Below are positions 23,366 to 34,871 of a stretch of DNA of 64,000 nucleotides, in pieces (position 1 is the stretch's first letter; each line of letters begins with the position of its first letter). A model generated the notes under the pieces. That model was given only the letters and a program-made list of their open reading frames with translations. It was not told where the DNA came from and did no database searches. The position numbers were made by a program, and so were the translations under genes. The stretch comes from Macrothele yani (lineage: Eukaryota; Arthropoda; Arachnida; Araneae; Macrothelidae): assembly GCA_039090855.1 (NCBI GenBank), contig CM077024.1, forward strand, positions 64,937,594-65,001,593. Reading direction: 5' to 3'.

Positions 23366-23920
23366 TTTGCTCTTCTACTTTAACTAAAGACAGTTGTTTT
23401 TCAGATCCCACCCATTTATGTTCATTGCTTAATATGCCTCCTACTCTTCTTCTGCTAATTGACTTGTTGGGAAAGGGATTTGCTGATGCCTAATGGCTAG
23501 ATCTAGGATTGCAACTTTTGAATTCTCATTTCAGAATTTCCTCAAGGACATCCTGCAATGTTTTACCCATTTCAGGGTACTTTGAAAGAAACAAAAACGG
23601 ATGAAAGGAAGAAGCCCACACAACAAGCAGTCCCTGCAAGAAACAGTGACTACCGAAAGCGTACGATATCAAGAGATTTTAGAATCCAAACGTGAGACAA
23701 GAACTGCCATTTTCTGAGGGAGTGTGGCCTCTATCGAAATGTAAGACCGAGCAGTTAAGTCACTGTTATTTGGTCAAATCGTAAAGGGAACGATATGGGA
23801 AAGGTAATTAGTCTCTATCTCTCCGTTTAGCAAGTTTCGATATTTAACCGAACGCAGGCACACGCGCGCGCACCAGTCGTCTCACCTCTGTCGGATGCAA
23901 TAAATCGCAGAAGTGTCTAC

Positions 23921-25214
23921 TAGAGATGAGTTCGGGCTCAATTTTAGGAGCCCGGGCCCGGCCCACTTTCTTTGATTACATGTGTTTGCTGAGTCTTTGT
24001 TGGAAAACTTTGCTTATCAAGGCTTGCATTTATGCATTATACACTGGCCAAAGATATGGCCCAAGCAAGGATTAGTTGAAAAATCATTAGTTTAAAAAGT
24101 TTAGTTCAGTTAATCCACTTCCCAATATTAATATGTTTTTAGAAATACTACGCATACATGTTCTAAAATGTGGATTTGAAAATAAATAAATAATCAACGT
24201 GCCCTTCGACCGTATCAGGAAAATCGGTAATTTTGGTAAAAGTTGAAGAAAAGAAAATTGTTTAGAAACAAAAAATTCCATTCGTTATTTCTTTTTGATT
24301 TATAAATTTACTTTTATTTTGAATAAATTGTATTATAAAACGTACAACGCCGTACAGACAGTTGCAAGTGTGTGAAATTTTGACTCTAGAAAACTAATCT
24401 TTGCAATATAATTTACATATATGCTAATTGGTAAAGGTAGTTTAGAGTGATGTAGTAGAATAAAAAAAAAACATGTAGGGAAATTTCCAAAATTAAAAAA
24501 CAATAGAACGTAAAAGCATTCCAGACCAGATTATTCTGCATTTTGTAACATTAACAAAGCTTTGCGCTTAATAGTATAATAATCACAATATTATCATATG
24601 TGTGTGTGCAGTTTCCAGATCAAGTTCATCATGAAAAGAGAGAGAGAGAGCGAATTGCATCTAATACCTCAGCGCTTCAACTTGATCTTCTTTTCTCTAA
24701 AACTCGACCTGCTACACTAAAAACCAACGTCACCCCAAAAATCGCGGGAGTGAAGAAATTAAAAAAAATAATAATAACAATACTTCTAACGGCACAATTT
24801 TGGAAATTAATACATCATTTTAAAGATAAGATTCTTGATTTCTAATAAAATACAAAAAATGGGAATGTGATTTTTTCCCCAGTTTTTCGATACCAGACCT
24901 CCTTAAATTAATCCTTGCTTGGGCCATAGCTTTGGACAATGCATAATGCAAGTCTTGCTAAGCAAAATTTGTCTTGCAATGGCAGCTAGCTTAGGAAATT
25001 GAAAATCCTTCCACCATGGTAACAAATCCACAATGAAATTCATCACGTGTAATTCAACCGAGCTCGGAATTACACGTGTTGAACTAATTACAGTAATGAA
25101 ATTCAAGACGTGTAATTCCGAGCTCGGGACCAACCCGGGCCCGGGTTTCTCGGTAGTTAATGAATTCTGAGCCCGTCCGATCCCTGGCCGGGCGCGGGCC
25201 CGAGCTCATCTCTA
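23921..25214. mobile_element. Non-autonomous hAT-type element with long subterminal inverted repeats
   Basis: The ends are TAGAGATGAG(T/C)TCGGGC and its inverse, a form typical of hAT transposons. They are flanked by an imperfect 8-bp duplication (GTGTCTAC at 23,913-23,920; GAGTCAAC at 25,215-25,222; 6 of 8 match). Inside, about 23,995-24,080 is repeated inverted at about 24,900-24,985 (ATGGCCCAAGCAAGGATTA). The right arm carries extra palindromic blocks built from CACGTGTAATTC and CCGAGCTCGG near 25,040-25,130. No hAT transposase frame is present. Confidence 0.75.
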
Positions 25215-25635
25215 GAGTCAACATGCGGTTTTCGGCAGCTGACGGCACATCGCTAACGACATCGTTCTTTCTTCAGGGGAGTACGCGGGAGGAAGGTGGC
25301 TGTTATCTCACCCATTCCACAAACTTCTTTGAGAAGTTCCCGTCCAAAATGGTTTCGTGGCACATTTAAGAAGATAAAGTGGGCGTTTCGCAGTGTCTTT
25401 TGCAAATGAATATTTGGAAATTAATGATTTTGAGAGGGGGTTCAACGGGGTATTTTCTTTTAACAAACATAAAAATTTTCGCTGGACCGTCATGGCGAAT
25501 GGCGGGGTCGCGGTTTAAAGGGAGGAAATTTCCATTTAGTAGAATAGTATGAGATTTGTAACCCTTGAGCAGTGGGCGGAAGACGAGGGTAGCTGTTTAA
25601 AGGGGGAGGTTTAACGAGATTCGAGTTCACCTGCA

Positions 25636-27379
25636 TCCTGGAAAATTCTTCTGAAATCATATTTCCGGATATTTTTGCAGTTGTCTGGTGAGTTCTTCAC
25701 CTTTTTTGTTCGCAGTAGGAAATGTGTCTGTAAAATGTTGAGAAGAACATCAGGAGAGGAAAATGTTATCGAAAATAAATTTACCAGAAATTGTGTTGCA
25801 AACTTCTGGATAATAGATGTTAATAATAAACACGTCTATCAAAACAGCATCGTTTGCCCCATTCTGTAGAGCTGTCAAGTATGCGAAAAAAAAACGATAT
25901 TAACATTTTGTAATATCCCTTCAGAGAAATCCTCAAGAAAACTTCCAACTTATAGGCGCCACTGGTGTCAACTTTGTCTTAAGTAAGTCCTAAAGGGCAA
26001 AAGATCCCTTTGATTCTCCGAAAAAAAAATAGAAAATCTGCAAGATCTAGAAGAACTTGATACAAGAAAACAAAATTGCATTCCTTGATGTTTGAAGCTG
26101 ATTGTTGCAGAGTTAAATCCAACCGTGGATGTAACATTTAAAAAATGTGGCACAGACAGCAGCCCGTCACAGAGGCGCCGGCTTGGTAACGTTTCGCTCC
26201 ATGACAACGGCATCATATAAAATAACTGGTGAGTATCCAGCGTTGATGTAAATGCAATGTGCGGGACACCGCCCATTAAATTTAGATGGATTTCGGAAAC
26301 AACCCATCTAAAATTGCTTCGCTCGTAAAAAAGGAGTAACGTTGAAGCACATAAATAAAGCTCAGGCATCAGTAGATGGATGAACGTAGCAAAAAAAACG
26401 GAGAAATTCTTTACTGCTGTTAAATGAGTCTTTTCAAGAATTCCTACATTTTACGGTAGTTAGAAATACAAAGAGTTCCCTACCAGAAACCAGATCGTAT
26501 GATTAGTAACTGGAACGAATAAAAAATTTTAGGTGAATATTGACGATTTCATCGCCAAAAAAATTGCTATTTTTTCTATAGTACCGTGTATAGCCACCCA
26601 AAAAATGGCTTTTGAAAGCAGAATTTACACAGAATATCTTTTCTGCTGGATAGTATTGCATGAAATATGGGTTCTTTAAGTAGATATTGTAGGTAATTTG
26701 CGCTTATCATATATCATAAAATGTTTCACCTTTTGTAATGTTATATTGCTTTCGGAACAAAGCCCATTGGCAGACCATTTAGAAACTCCAAGCTCCTGTC
26801 TGTATTACTGAGAATGTTAACCCCATGAAAGGCAATGGTTTCGTATCAAATTATTTTTATTGATAAAAACATAAATCTCAATTGAAAATCGTTATCCTTT
26901 AGCAGCCAAGGAAGAATAATTTACTACAAAGCAATCACGCCGTATGCCGCACTTTCTCACACAGGCCGGGAGAGTTGAGTCAGGTGCTTGTTTTCCACAC
27001 GCATGAAATCTCAGAAGAAAAACAGAAATGAAGAGGCAAACAAACTTCTTTTTTGTATTAAAGATCACAGCACTTTCATTCTGTGGAGAAGAGTTCAAAT
27101 CAGTAAATACACAAGCTTATCTTTATTGTGATGGAATGCTGCTTCTTTAAAGTGATTGTTTGATACCTTAACATGGTGTTTCCGTGCATTTTCTCCCTCT
27201 TTTTAGCTTGGAGATAAACGATTCAGTTTTGTGATAGTGATTGCACATTCCAGTCATAATATATAATGTTAATCTACTTATTTTTATAGCATACGCCCTA
27301 AGCATTCCAGGACTGGATCTGTAAATAGCAGCATAGAATATTTGAAGGCTACTACAGGCCACCTTCAAAATACACTCCT
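25636..27379. other. Spacer with an unrecognised 133-codon frame
   Basis: The longest frame here, 25,968-26,369 minus, would encode 133 residues ending SENQRDLLPFRTYLRQS. I do not recognise it and see no neighbouring exon support. Nothing else found. Confidence 0.4.
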
Positions 27380-28120
27380 AGAAAATCGGAATACAGTTGC
27401 TACAGTTTCTGGAATTCTTCTTTTACAGCGCAGTTGCTCTTCCGTGGCTGTCTTAATGAACGGAAAGTTTTTGTAATAATAGCCTTTTCATCTGCGGTTT
27501 AAGTTGTGAGAACAGTAAAGAAATCACACGCGCGGGGCGAGGAATAGGGAGGTTGTGGGATAATAGTGAATTTATGTGATGCCAACAACTATTGAATGAG
27601 CAGTTCCATGTGATGCCCCCAGTCCCGTTATTATGTAAATCTGTAGAGCATATCTTTAAACGTCTAAATCCTAATTCGTCTAGAACTCAATTCCTGAATA
27701 TCTGCAGTTCAACACGACGGCAATGAATACTCAACGTGAACAGCGGTGATTCTTGTGATATATTTGGTTGATAGCCTGTCCCTCAGGTGCGATTTCTTGG
27801 AAGTTTCCTGGAAAAATACCATTAAAATCGAAAAATCATTGTCGTCATTTTAGACAGCCATGTGAGTTTCTTTCAAGGCAGGTGAGCGGGCACACCTCCA
27901 TTCAGCACTTTGATGTTTAGTCAAACTGCAGGCACCAACCAGGTTTCATCGCTCTAATTCTAAAAAACCAAGATGCTTTATCGTTGCATGATGTTTCCAA
28001 AAAAGTCATCAAAAATATGGGAACAAATGTCTGTCTGCCATTTCTGGTTCTATGGCATAAATCTTGAGGTCAGTTTACCTTCCCTCAGATCATCAAAAAC
28101 AGGTACTTTTTGCAAGTGTT
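27380..28120 (-). pseudogene. mariner transposase, mellifera-like, heavily decayed
   Basis: Reading leftwards from about 28,100, blocks appear in the order expected for a mariner transposase. SDETWLV (first catalytic Asp, near 27,945) is followed after frame changes by FDFNGIFPGNFQEIAPEGQ and AINQIYHKN near 27,755-27,835. KFTIIPQPPYSS and CDFF follow near 27,540-27,570 (the DD34D region), then IKTATEEQL near 27,440. Many stops and shifts separate them. Family members cut and paste via a DD34D core. The ends of the element were not identified. Confidence 0.68.
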
Positions 28121-28504
28121 TAGTTCATTTGCCAGCATTCAAACATTAATATGATGCTTTTCTTGCTTGATCTGTTTAATACCGTTTGAACGGCCATTAA
28201 GTTAGAAAGGTAGAATGAGCTTGATCTACCTTTGGACTGTCTCTTGGCCATCATAAAACTGACTATAACACTGAGGCATACGCGAATTAAATAGGGCCAC
28301 ATCACCCCAGGCTCGTCGTTACAAGATGTGACTTCCGGTGATACTTTCACCCGACTGGTACCAGAAATTAATGTTCACCCTTTGTGGTCGACTAACTTCA
28401 AGAACCAAAATGACGGGCAGGTAGTATTCAGAGAAGCCTTAATGCTATCGACCTTGACAGACGTAAAATGGTACAGCTGCGTTGGGCGGCAGCAAAAGAA
28501 CTCT

Positions 28505-28715
28505 TGATTACCAAGCATTGGTCTTAGCGCTGGCGTCTGACCATTCGTCCCTGACGTGTCTGGGTTCGAATCCCTGTGAGGTATGGATGTTCTGTCTATC
28601 TTACGGCACTGGATCTCTCTCTTCCCTGGAACCAGTGGCCTTAAACTAGGGACGAGTGACTACTTATAGTCCATCGAGTTGCTCACGGTGGTCACTAAAC
28701 CCGCTCAATCAAAAG
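28505..28715 (+). mobile_element. tRNA-derived SINE S1
   Basis: Head GGTCTTAGCGCTGGC (A-box side), B box GGGTTCGAATCCCTG at about 28,561, then ATGGATGTTCTGTC, TTACGGCACTGGATCTC, CCTGGAACCAGTGGCC, TAGGGACGAGTGAC and GTTGCTCACGGTGGTC. The head is better preserved than at 16.1 kb. The tail is short and A-rich. Confidence 0.85.
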
Positions 28716-28719
28716 AGAA

Positions 28720-29860
28720 AGTACTCAGAGAAGTATCCACTTTTCCGTTAGTCTTGGAACATTTCCGACAGACTTTTGTCACGTTACTTTAATTTTTGTT
28801 ATTTATTTGTCTTAATTTCTTAAGTTAACAAGGTATCACTGTACATAAGCTAAACAACAGAATATTTTTACGAAGGTAAATAAGTACTTTTTATTTCAGA
28901 GGGCGAAAACAGAAGTTCGAAAGGTCATTTTAAGTGCGTTATTGGCGTTTCTATATAGAATGTTTCGTTAGAAGTCAAACTTTGCAGTTGTTGAGAAGGG
29001 ACAGCGTTATCACCAGTCTTTTGTTTTGACGTGGGAAACGATGCATTCGCCCAAGTTTGTTTATTGTTCACGTGAAAATCCGTTAGCATATATTTTTAGA
29101 GTTGAGATTGGTCACTGATAAAATGGTGGATGCAGCTGAGAAGAAACAACATACTGCTGAAAGCAGTGCTCTTGTGACATCTGGAAGAGACACTTGGGTT
29201 TTGTGACGGGAAGTCATGAATGTGCAGAACAAATTGCATCTGTGTGCGATGAAATATAAATACTAAGAATTAGATTACACGCTGACAAGTTGAGAAGGCA
29301 AGCAGTTTGATTTAGGTAGAAAGCAGCTGCGATGTTTTCGCTTAAAGGTCAGATATAGAGACACTGAACACTCTCAGTGGAAAGAAAATTGTTTTCTTTT
29401 TGAACTCAGAAACTAGCTGTATGCATACTGATTTGAATAGGTTTTAATTTTTCGTTTTGTATAACGTAATACTATTGCGTCTATTAATTTCACAGCTGTA
29501 TTTAAGTGATTAAATGTTTCATTCATTTTGGTTTAGCACTCTAGAGGAATATTTGCGTTCGCATTGTCTTCTTAACTGCCATTTCATCTAGAGGTCGGGC
29601 CCGACCGCTCTGGTCCTATCCTGTGCGTAGCTTCTCGAATTTGAATCGGGGTGATAGGCCACAGTGACGTAAGAATATGTTTGTACCCGTTCCAGTGATT
29701 TTAGCATTTCTTGTACACTAAAACATCGAAATCTTCATGCATACCAGAATTAACAGCATGTCGTAAGCCACTAGAGGATTAAGCTGACATGAGCAACAAA
29801 GGGAAGCGGGTGGAAGGAAGAATGTAAATATCTAGAATGCATTGGACTGAAAACAAGTTC
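28720..29860. other. Spacer, nothing recognised
   Basis: 1.1 kb with no coding frame over 60 codons and no repeat recognised. Confidence 0.45.
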
Positions 29861-29867
29861 TACATAA

Positions 29868-30788
29868 GGTGTTCGAAAAGTTTCTTTCAATAAACATGAA
29901 AGTTTTGTATCATGAGCATCCTTGTATTTTCATTAAGATATATTAGACGGCAGCACAGTAACCGCTAGCGTCCTGTTTCCCCGTACGCAATTGAAGGAGT
30001 GAAGGTCACCTGCATTTGAGCTTCCCTTGGGCAGAAGAGCTCTTCAAACGATGAGTTTTTAAGACTACAAAAACGGTTTAAACAGAAGACTGCTACCAAA
30101 ATTTATCGTCCACTTACCGGAACCAAAAGCCTTCGCAAACAAAAGTTTTCGACCGGTTTGCCTAACTTTAAAAAGGGGCAAAATATCTCTAGGAGATGAT
30201 CTTCATTCCGAGCAATCTTCAGTATTCAAGTCACGGTGCAGCATTGCCGCAATTGGATGAACTAGAGTGAAAATACCCACAAATTGTTCATCTTCGAATA
30301 GTGGATATTCTGAAGATCAGTTCGTGGAATGTCAATGGTATCCTGTACGAACACCTGTGTCTAAACGAACTACACAAGATCTGTGCCTGATCTTTTAACG
30401 GACGAGCACGAGCCCAATCACATGGACTGATGGCATTTCATGCTGAAAAAATTCGAAGAGTACAAGCCAGAAGCGTTTCGGAAATCGTAACCGGAGATGA
30501 AATATGGATTTGCATGCACGAGCCCAAAAACAAGCAACAATCCGTTGTGTGGTCCTTTCCAGATGAGACACCATCTACAAAACTGAAACATTGTCAAAAA
30601 TGGTTGCTTTGTTCTTCTCCAAGGATGATCACCTAGCGACTATTCAATTAGAAAATCAACGGACGGTGATAGCAGAATAGTGAACATCCATGCTACATTT
30701 AGGTGCTGCTGATTATTGTCATATATTGGGATCATATGTATTCATTCAACGAAGGAATAGACTTTCTTTCTAAATCTTTCGAGAATAT
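29868..30788 (+). mobile_element. mariner element remnant
   Basis: The left end GGTGTTCGAAAAGTTTCTTT and the right end ACTTTCTTTCTAAATCTTTC are approximately inverted, 920 bp apart, enclosing a mariner transposase pseudogene. Flanking TA duplications are not clear. Confidence 0.65.
30050..30720 (+). pseudogene. mariner transposase, decayed
   Basis: The clearest block is 30,430-30,636. It has EIVTGDEIWICMHEP with the first catalytic Asp, then NKQQSVVWSFPDETP and STKLKHCQKW, a classic mariner series. A frame shift near 30,610 is followed by KINGR and a broken RTVIAE block near 30,660-30,680. Upstream sequence to about 30,050 has only scattered similarity to the helix-turn-helix half. The second and third catalytic Asp blocks are not found, so the copy is 3'-truncated or very diverged. 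Confidence 0.72.
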
Positions 30789-30954
30789 AACGTTCGCATC
30801 ATTGCAAATTTAGAATTATGTAACACGTTTGATAAGTATATATCAAATCACGAAACGTGTTATCGTATTAACAAGATCGGACATACACATGATTACATAG
30901 TGAACCATAACATTCTTAGCAAATTTTTCTTATCACTAGACAAACTGTTTTTAT

Positions 30955-31005
30955 CATTAAACAAGAGGAATTCCACCGAATTTTCTGGCGTCATAAGCAC
31001 AACTT
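30955..31005 (+). mobile_element. Possible relic 5' end of the tandem-repeat element
   Basis: The sequence CACCGAATTTTCTGGCGTCA followed by TAAGCACAACTTTTGA resembles the first ~45 bp of the elements at 44,054 and 53,626, including the preceding AACAAGA. Similarity stops after that. Confidence 0.45.
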
Positions 31006-31305
31006 TTGATTAAAATGGATATATATTGATCAAAAATGTAATAATCATCATACATTTATTGGCATGCGAAATATTTCGTATATACTACTGTTTGTGAAAA
31101 TTGCAACTCCATGAAAGGCTGATGGTATTAGCTTGAAACTTACAAGATATGCACAACAGGTTGGGACATGCAAATGATTAAAATGTCAGTTGAAATGCAC
31201 TTGCAGTTTCGGAGCAGTACCTTCAGAACTGTCCGGTTTTGGGTATAAAGAGCTGGCGCAAACGAGATGTTGCAATCAGTGAAGAGCCGGCATTGAGTCG
31301 AGAAG

Positions 31306-32825
31306 GTGTTTCTTGTGTCTCACTATACCTGTCGCCAAAGAAGGTCGCGTTATCAACACCTGATGGACTTTGAGCAAGGAAGGATTGTTCAGTGGACAGA
31401 TGAGGCTCGGACGAACGGAAAATTGGGAAATGGACCGCAAAATCGCACGACTGCACGAGGCGACAGACACCTCTACCGCATGGCAGTGACCAATCGCACA
31501 GCAACATCGACAGTCTTAGCTCAGCAGTGGAGCCCTGTTCCAGGTAGGCTTTGTCTTCCAGCACAGTTCGACGTCGTTTGCTTAACAGGGATCTGGTCTC
31601 CTACAGCCCATTGCCGCGCATTTCTTCTACCCTCAACCACAGACGCCTCAGGCTGCAATGGGGATCTTGAATACAGACATTAGCGCGCTGATTGACAAAT
31701 AAGTCGTGTTTTCTAACAAGTGACGATGCAATCTGATGCACCATGATAGTTGCATACATGTTCGAAGACATCGTGATAAACTGCACCTTGCAGCGTGAAT
31801 TTTATTTTGTTTGCAGCATCATATCGGCTCAACACCAGGCGTCGTGTTTTGGGGCTCCATTGGGTTCAATTCGCAATCTCGCCTGATGCAGACTAAGGAA
31901 AACCTCATCTGCCTGCGATCCATCACGGGTGTTTTAGAGGAAGAGGTGATACTTTCGTTTAGAGTTGTCCTGGCGCTATATTCCAACAGTACACTGCTCA
32001 GCCATATGTGGCTTGGAATGTCCAAAGCCTCTTTCATTTACGCCAGTCTGACGTGCTTGCTCCGCAGGACGCACATGAGGTAAAGGCAGATAGCAGTGAG
32101 AGCACATTCCAGTGTAGTATAGTGGATAGCACTCGGAGCTCCGGAGCCGAGAGTCGCAGGTTCGAAAATGATGGAGAAATTTACTTCGTCATATTGGCGC
32201 CCGAACTTCAAGAATGACCTGGTCGATAGGTTTCTCGCAATGGTGCGATGTTATTTCCACACCACGAGACAGGAAAAATGAGAATCCCTTTTTCAGTGCT
32301 TCGAAAAAACAAATCAGTGTAATGTTTCGTTCCACAAACTGTCTGGGGTTTCTCAAATGCAGGTTCTTCATCGGATGACTACCTACAGCAACGCATGGGG
32401 TCCCGGCTGACCCATGGGCCATGCCCCCGTCCCTCTTTCGGCGGGGGGTATGTGATCTGAGGTAAAGGCAGATAGCAGTGAGAGCACATGCCAGTGTAGT
32501 ATAGTGGATAGCACTTGGAGCTCCGGAGCCGAGAGTCGCAGGTTCGAATGCTGTCCCTGGCATAAAAATGATGGAGAAATTTACTTCGTCATACCAGATA
32601 CCGCTTCTTCCCTGGCCTGCACGTTCGCCGGATATGTCCCCGATAAAACATGTCTGGCACATGGTAGCTAAGCAAATGGCCCGTCAAGTGCCTCTGCCAA
32701 TCACCTCAAGTAAACTCTGGTCTCGCACAGAAGCATCCTGGCAGGTCATTCCCCAGAACTTCCATTCAATACCACCCCGTGTAGAGGTTGTCATTGTTGC
32801 TGGAGGTGCCTTCACACGATACTGA
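31306..32825 (+). pseudogene. Tc1-like transposase, family D, interrupted
   Basis: The N-terminal part 31,340-31,530 reads RSRYQHLMDFEQGRIV, then TARGDRHLYRMAVTNRTATS, a typical Tc1 DNA-binding half. The first catalytic Asp region around 31,690-31,800 is badly damaged. 31,811-31,900 gives HHIGSTPGVVFWGSIGFNS. The third block resumes at 32,600 as QIPLLPWPARSPDMSPIKHVW, where the catalytic Glu is replaced by Lys, and ends at 32,825 with a normal C-terminus (VVIVAGGAFTRY). The SINE insertion separates the last two blocks. Inactive. Confidence 0.8.
32076..32602 (+). mobile_element. tRNA-derived SINE S2, duplicated in tandem
   Basis: The unit GAGGTAAAGGCAGATAGCAG starts at about 32,077 and again at about 32,459, an offset of 382 bp. 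The second unit has a tRNA-like head at 32,489-32,562. Its ends TGCCAG and CTGGCA pair, the A box is TAGTATAGTGG and the B box GGTTCGAATGC. It is followed by TAAAAATGATGGAGAAATTT. The first unit lacks about 18 bp around the end of its B box. The same body follows a different tRNA head at 56.9 kb. Confidence 0.75.
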
Positions 32826-32965
32826 GTTTTGAAGCGAAAAAATCTTGTATAGCTACACAAATGTAATGAGTTATCTCCTGTAACATGAGGAATATGTGAT
32901 GTGCATTTCATTCAAATAGCGCGATTCGTTCTTGGTGTTGCGATTTTCATAACAAGTAGCGTAAT

Positions 32966-33317
32966 CAAGGGTTTAAGAAAACTAACGAAACGTCCTTTAT
33001 AGAAAAAGAAGTCCGATGCAAAAGTAATTTTTAAGAAGTGGAGGTACGGTTACAATTAAAAATGCAGATTTGATCCCCTTGGAAAATGGAATTAAGGTAA
33101 TAGGAAATTTATGTATATAAGGAGTTTATCTGAAGAAGGAGAAAAAGAAATCGATCGTCTTTCCGAAAATGATGATGTGGTTGAAAACAGAAATATTTAT
33201 TTAAGCTCCCTAATGGAAAACCTAATCATAATTTTAAACAGAAAGTGGGTGGAAACTCTTTGTCAAAAGAATTCCTTCAATCGATGTCTTAGGAGAGAAG
33301 CTATGACTATTGTCATG
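32966..33317. other. Spacer, nothing recognised
   Basis: An 82-codon plus frame (33,111-33,359) rich in charged residues has no recognised family. Confidence 0.4.
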
Positions 33318-33319
33318 TA

Positions 33320-34869
33320 CACTGCTGTCCAAAAATTAAGGACGAAGTGGAGAAATTAGTATAACAGCGGAACGAGCACGCAGAACGGACCGAAAGACCA
33401 CTCAGGAGATAGACTCGGGTCCGGTACGGTAGGGCATGCGCATATATGCAGCATGACGTGGGGGGGGAGTGTCGGAAGGGTATAAAGCACACGGGCGGTG
33501 TACGCTCAGCAATTCGGGGAAAACTATTGCACGATGTACATCGGTTTGAACGACGCCCAGTTGCTGCCACCGTGTTATATGGCCAACAGGAAATCCAGTA
33601 GATGACATCTGGATGACTTTACCCTAGGTCGCGTCATTGGGAAGTTTGAAGAAGATCGAAGTGTGACTAGTGTGGTCGAGGAGTTCGGGATCGCTCACAG
33701 CGACGTTTCACGAGCTTAGAGAGCATTTCAAACGACAGGAACAGCTGTCCGAGAGTTTAGCAGTGGCCGTCCACGAGCAACCACGGCGGCGGACGACCGG
33801 TATATTGTCCTACAGGCGATAAGAGACAGACGGCAGACAGCGGGAGAAATCGCAAGGCACATGCAACAGACAACTAGACGTCCGTTATCGCGTTTTACCG
33901 TGGCCAGGAGGCTGCATGAAGGTGGTCTATTTGCACGACGACCAGTACGGTGTGTGCCATTAAAGCCTACTCATCTGAGACGGCGGTTTGTGTGGTGCCA
34001 GGAACACAAGAACTGGACACATCAGCAGTGGGATCGAGTTCTCTTTACGGATGAGGGCCGATTTAATCTGACGAGCAATTCTGGACGTACACACATCTGG
34101 AGAGAGCAGGGAACACGCAATCACACCTCCAACATCATCGAAAGGGACCGGTTTGGAGGTGGCGGAGTTCTCGTTTGGGGCGGTATCATGCTTGGTAGCC
34201 GTAGTGACATCCACATCTTCCAAGGAGGTTCAGTCACTGGTGTCCGCTATTGTACCGAGTTTCTCCTGCCTCACGGGCGTCTGTTTAGAGGTGCTGTGGG
34301 TCCTGAGTTCCTCTTCATGGATGACAACGCTACACCTCATCGTACAGTGGCTGTCGCAGAGATGTTGGAGAGTAAAGATATTCAACGCATGGATTGGCCC
34401 GCAAGTTCCCCGGACCTAAATCCAATCGAACACGTGTGGAACCTTCTCGGGAGACTCTTGGCAGCACGTCACCAGCCGCCAGCAAGGATTCCGCAGCTGC
34501 GATTGGCGCTACGAGAGGAATAGGCCGTGATGCCTCAACAGCTCCTTGAAAACCTCGTCCTCAGCATGGACAGACGTTGTAAATCCTGCAACTCAGTCAG
34601 GGGTGATTATATCCCCTCTAAAGACTGGATTTTTCTTGGCAGCCGCCTATCACATGGACGTTTCTGTCTTCTGTCCAGTTGTACTAGAAGCTACCTTTTC
34701 AATAAAGTGCCTTTGTATCCTTTGGATTCCTTGTTAGGACAGTTTTGCTCACTTGTCCCATATTCTTACATCTTGGGGATCTTATGGTATGATTTGAGTC
34801 GAGGTGGAGGACTTCTGCACGACGTTACATTCGGAAAACCGTCTCGTCCTTAATTTTTGCACGCCAGTG
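33320..34869 (+). mobile_element. Tc1-like transposon, family I copy 1
   Basis: Ends CACTGCTGTCCAAAAATTAA and its diverged inverse lie between TA at 33,318-33,319 and 34,870-34,871. Length 1,550 bp. A second copy in opposite orientation lies at 47,555-49,061. Confidence 0.9.
33579..34614 (+). pseudogene. Tc1-like transposase, family I copy 1
   Basis: From ATG 33,579 the frame reads MANRKSSR, TGA, HLDDFTLGRVIGKFEEDRS (first helix-turn-helix). A TAG follows in place of Trp at about 33,717, then SGRPRATTAADDRYIVLQAI and RFTVARRLHEGGLFARRPVR. The core is VLFTDEGRFNL (first Asp), FMDDNATPHRTV (second Asp) and SPDLNPIEHVW (Glu), all three acidic residues kept. Another TAG at 34,521-34,523 replaces the Trp of EEW, and a 1-base deletion near 34,606 removes the natural stop after GDYIP. 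The largest open stretch is 33,861-34,523. The early TGA is shared with copy 2. Confidence 0.88.
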
Positions 34870-34871
34870 TA

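Larger units (their letters stand above)
22672..25633 (-). mobile_element. Probable pogo/Tigger transposon remnant, host to a hAT insertion
   Basis: A pogo-type transposase fragment lies at 22,930-23,200. Possible ends are CAGTCAAACCTGG after TA at 22,670 and the inverse of CAGGTGAACTCGAATC ending at 25,633 before CA. The two ends resemble each other only weakly, so the boundaries are tentative. A 1.29-kb hAT-type element sits inside at 23,921-25,214. Confidence 0.45.
31081..32963 (+). mobile_element. Tc1-like transposon, family D, with SINE insertion
   Basis: Inverted ends TACTGTTTGTGAAAATTGCAA near 31,086 and its diverged inverse ending at about 32,960 enclose transposase fragments. About 520 bp of tRNA-like SINE sequence (32,076-32,602) lies inside, so the unoccupied element would be about 1.36 kb, normal for Tc1. 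Confidence 0.75.

Noticed and set aside
25968..26369. 133-codon minus frame as a host gene
   Set aside because: No recognised domain, no supporting exon context, and length is compatible with chance. Left as spacer.
32194..32206. Retroviral-type tRNA-Lys primer-binding site (TTGGCGCCCGAAC)
   Set aside because: No LTR, gag or pol similarity nearby. It lies in a SINE duplication, so chance or SINE body is more likely.
32189..32662. 157-codon minus-strand frame
   Set aside because: It crosses SINE sequence and the Tc1 C-terminus in antisense, with no family resemblance.
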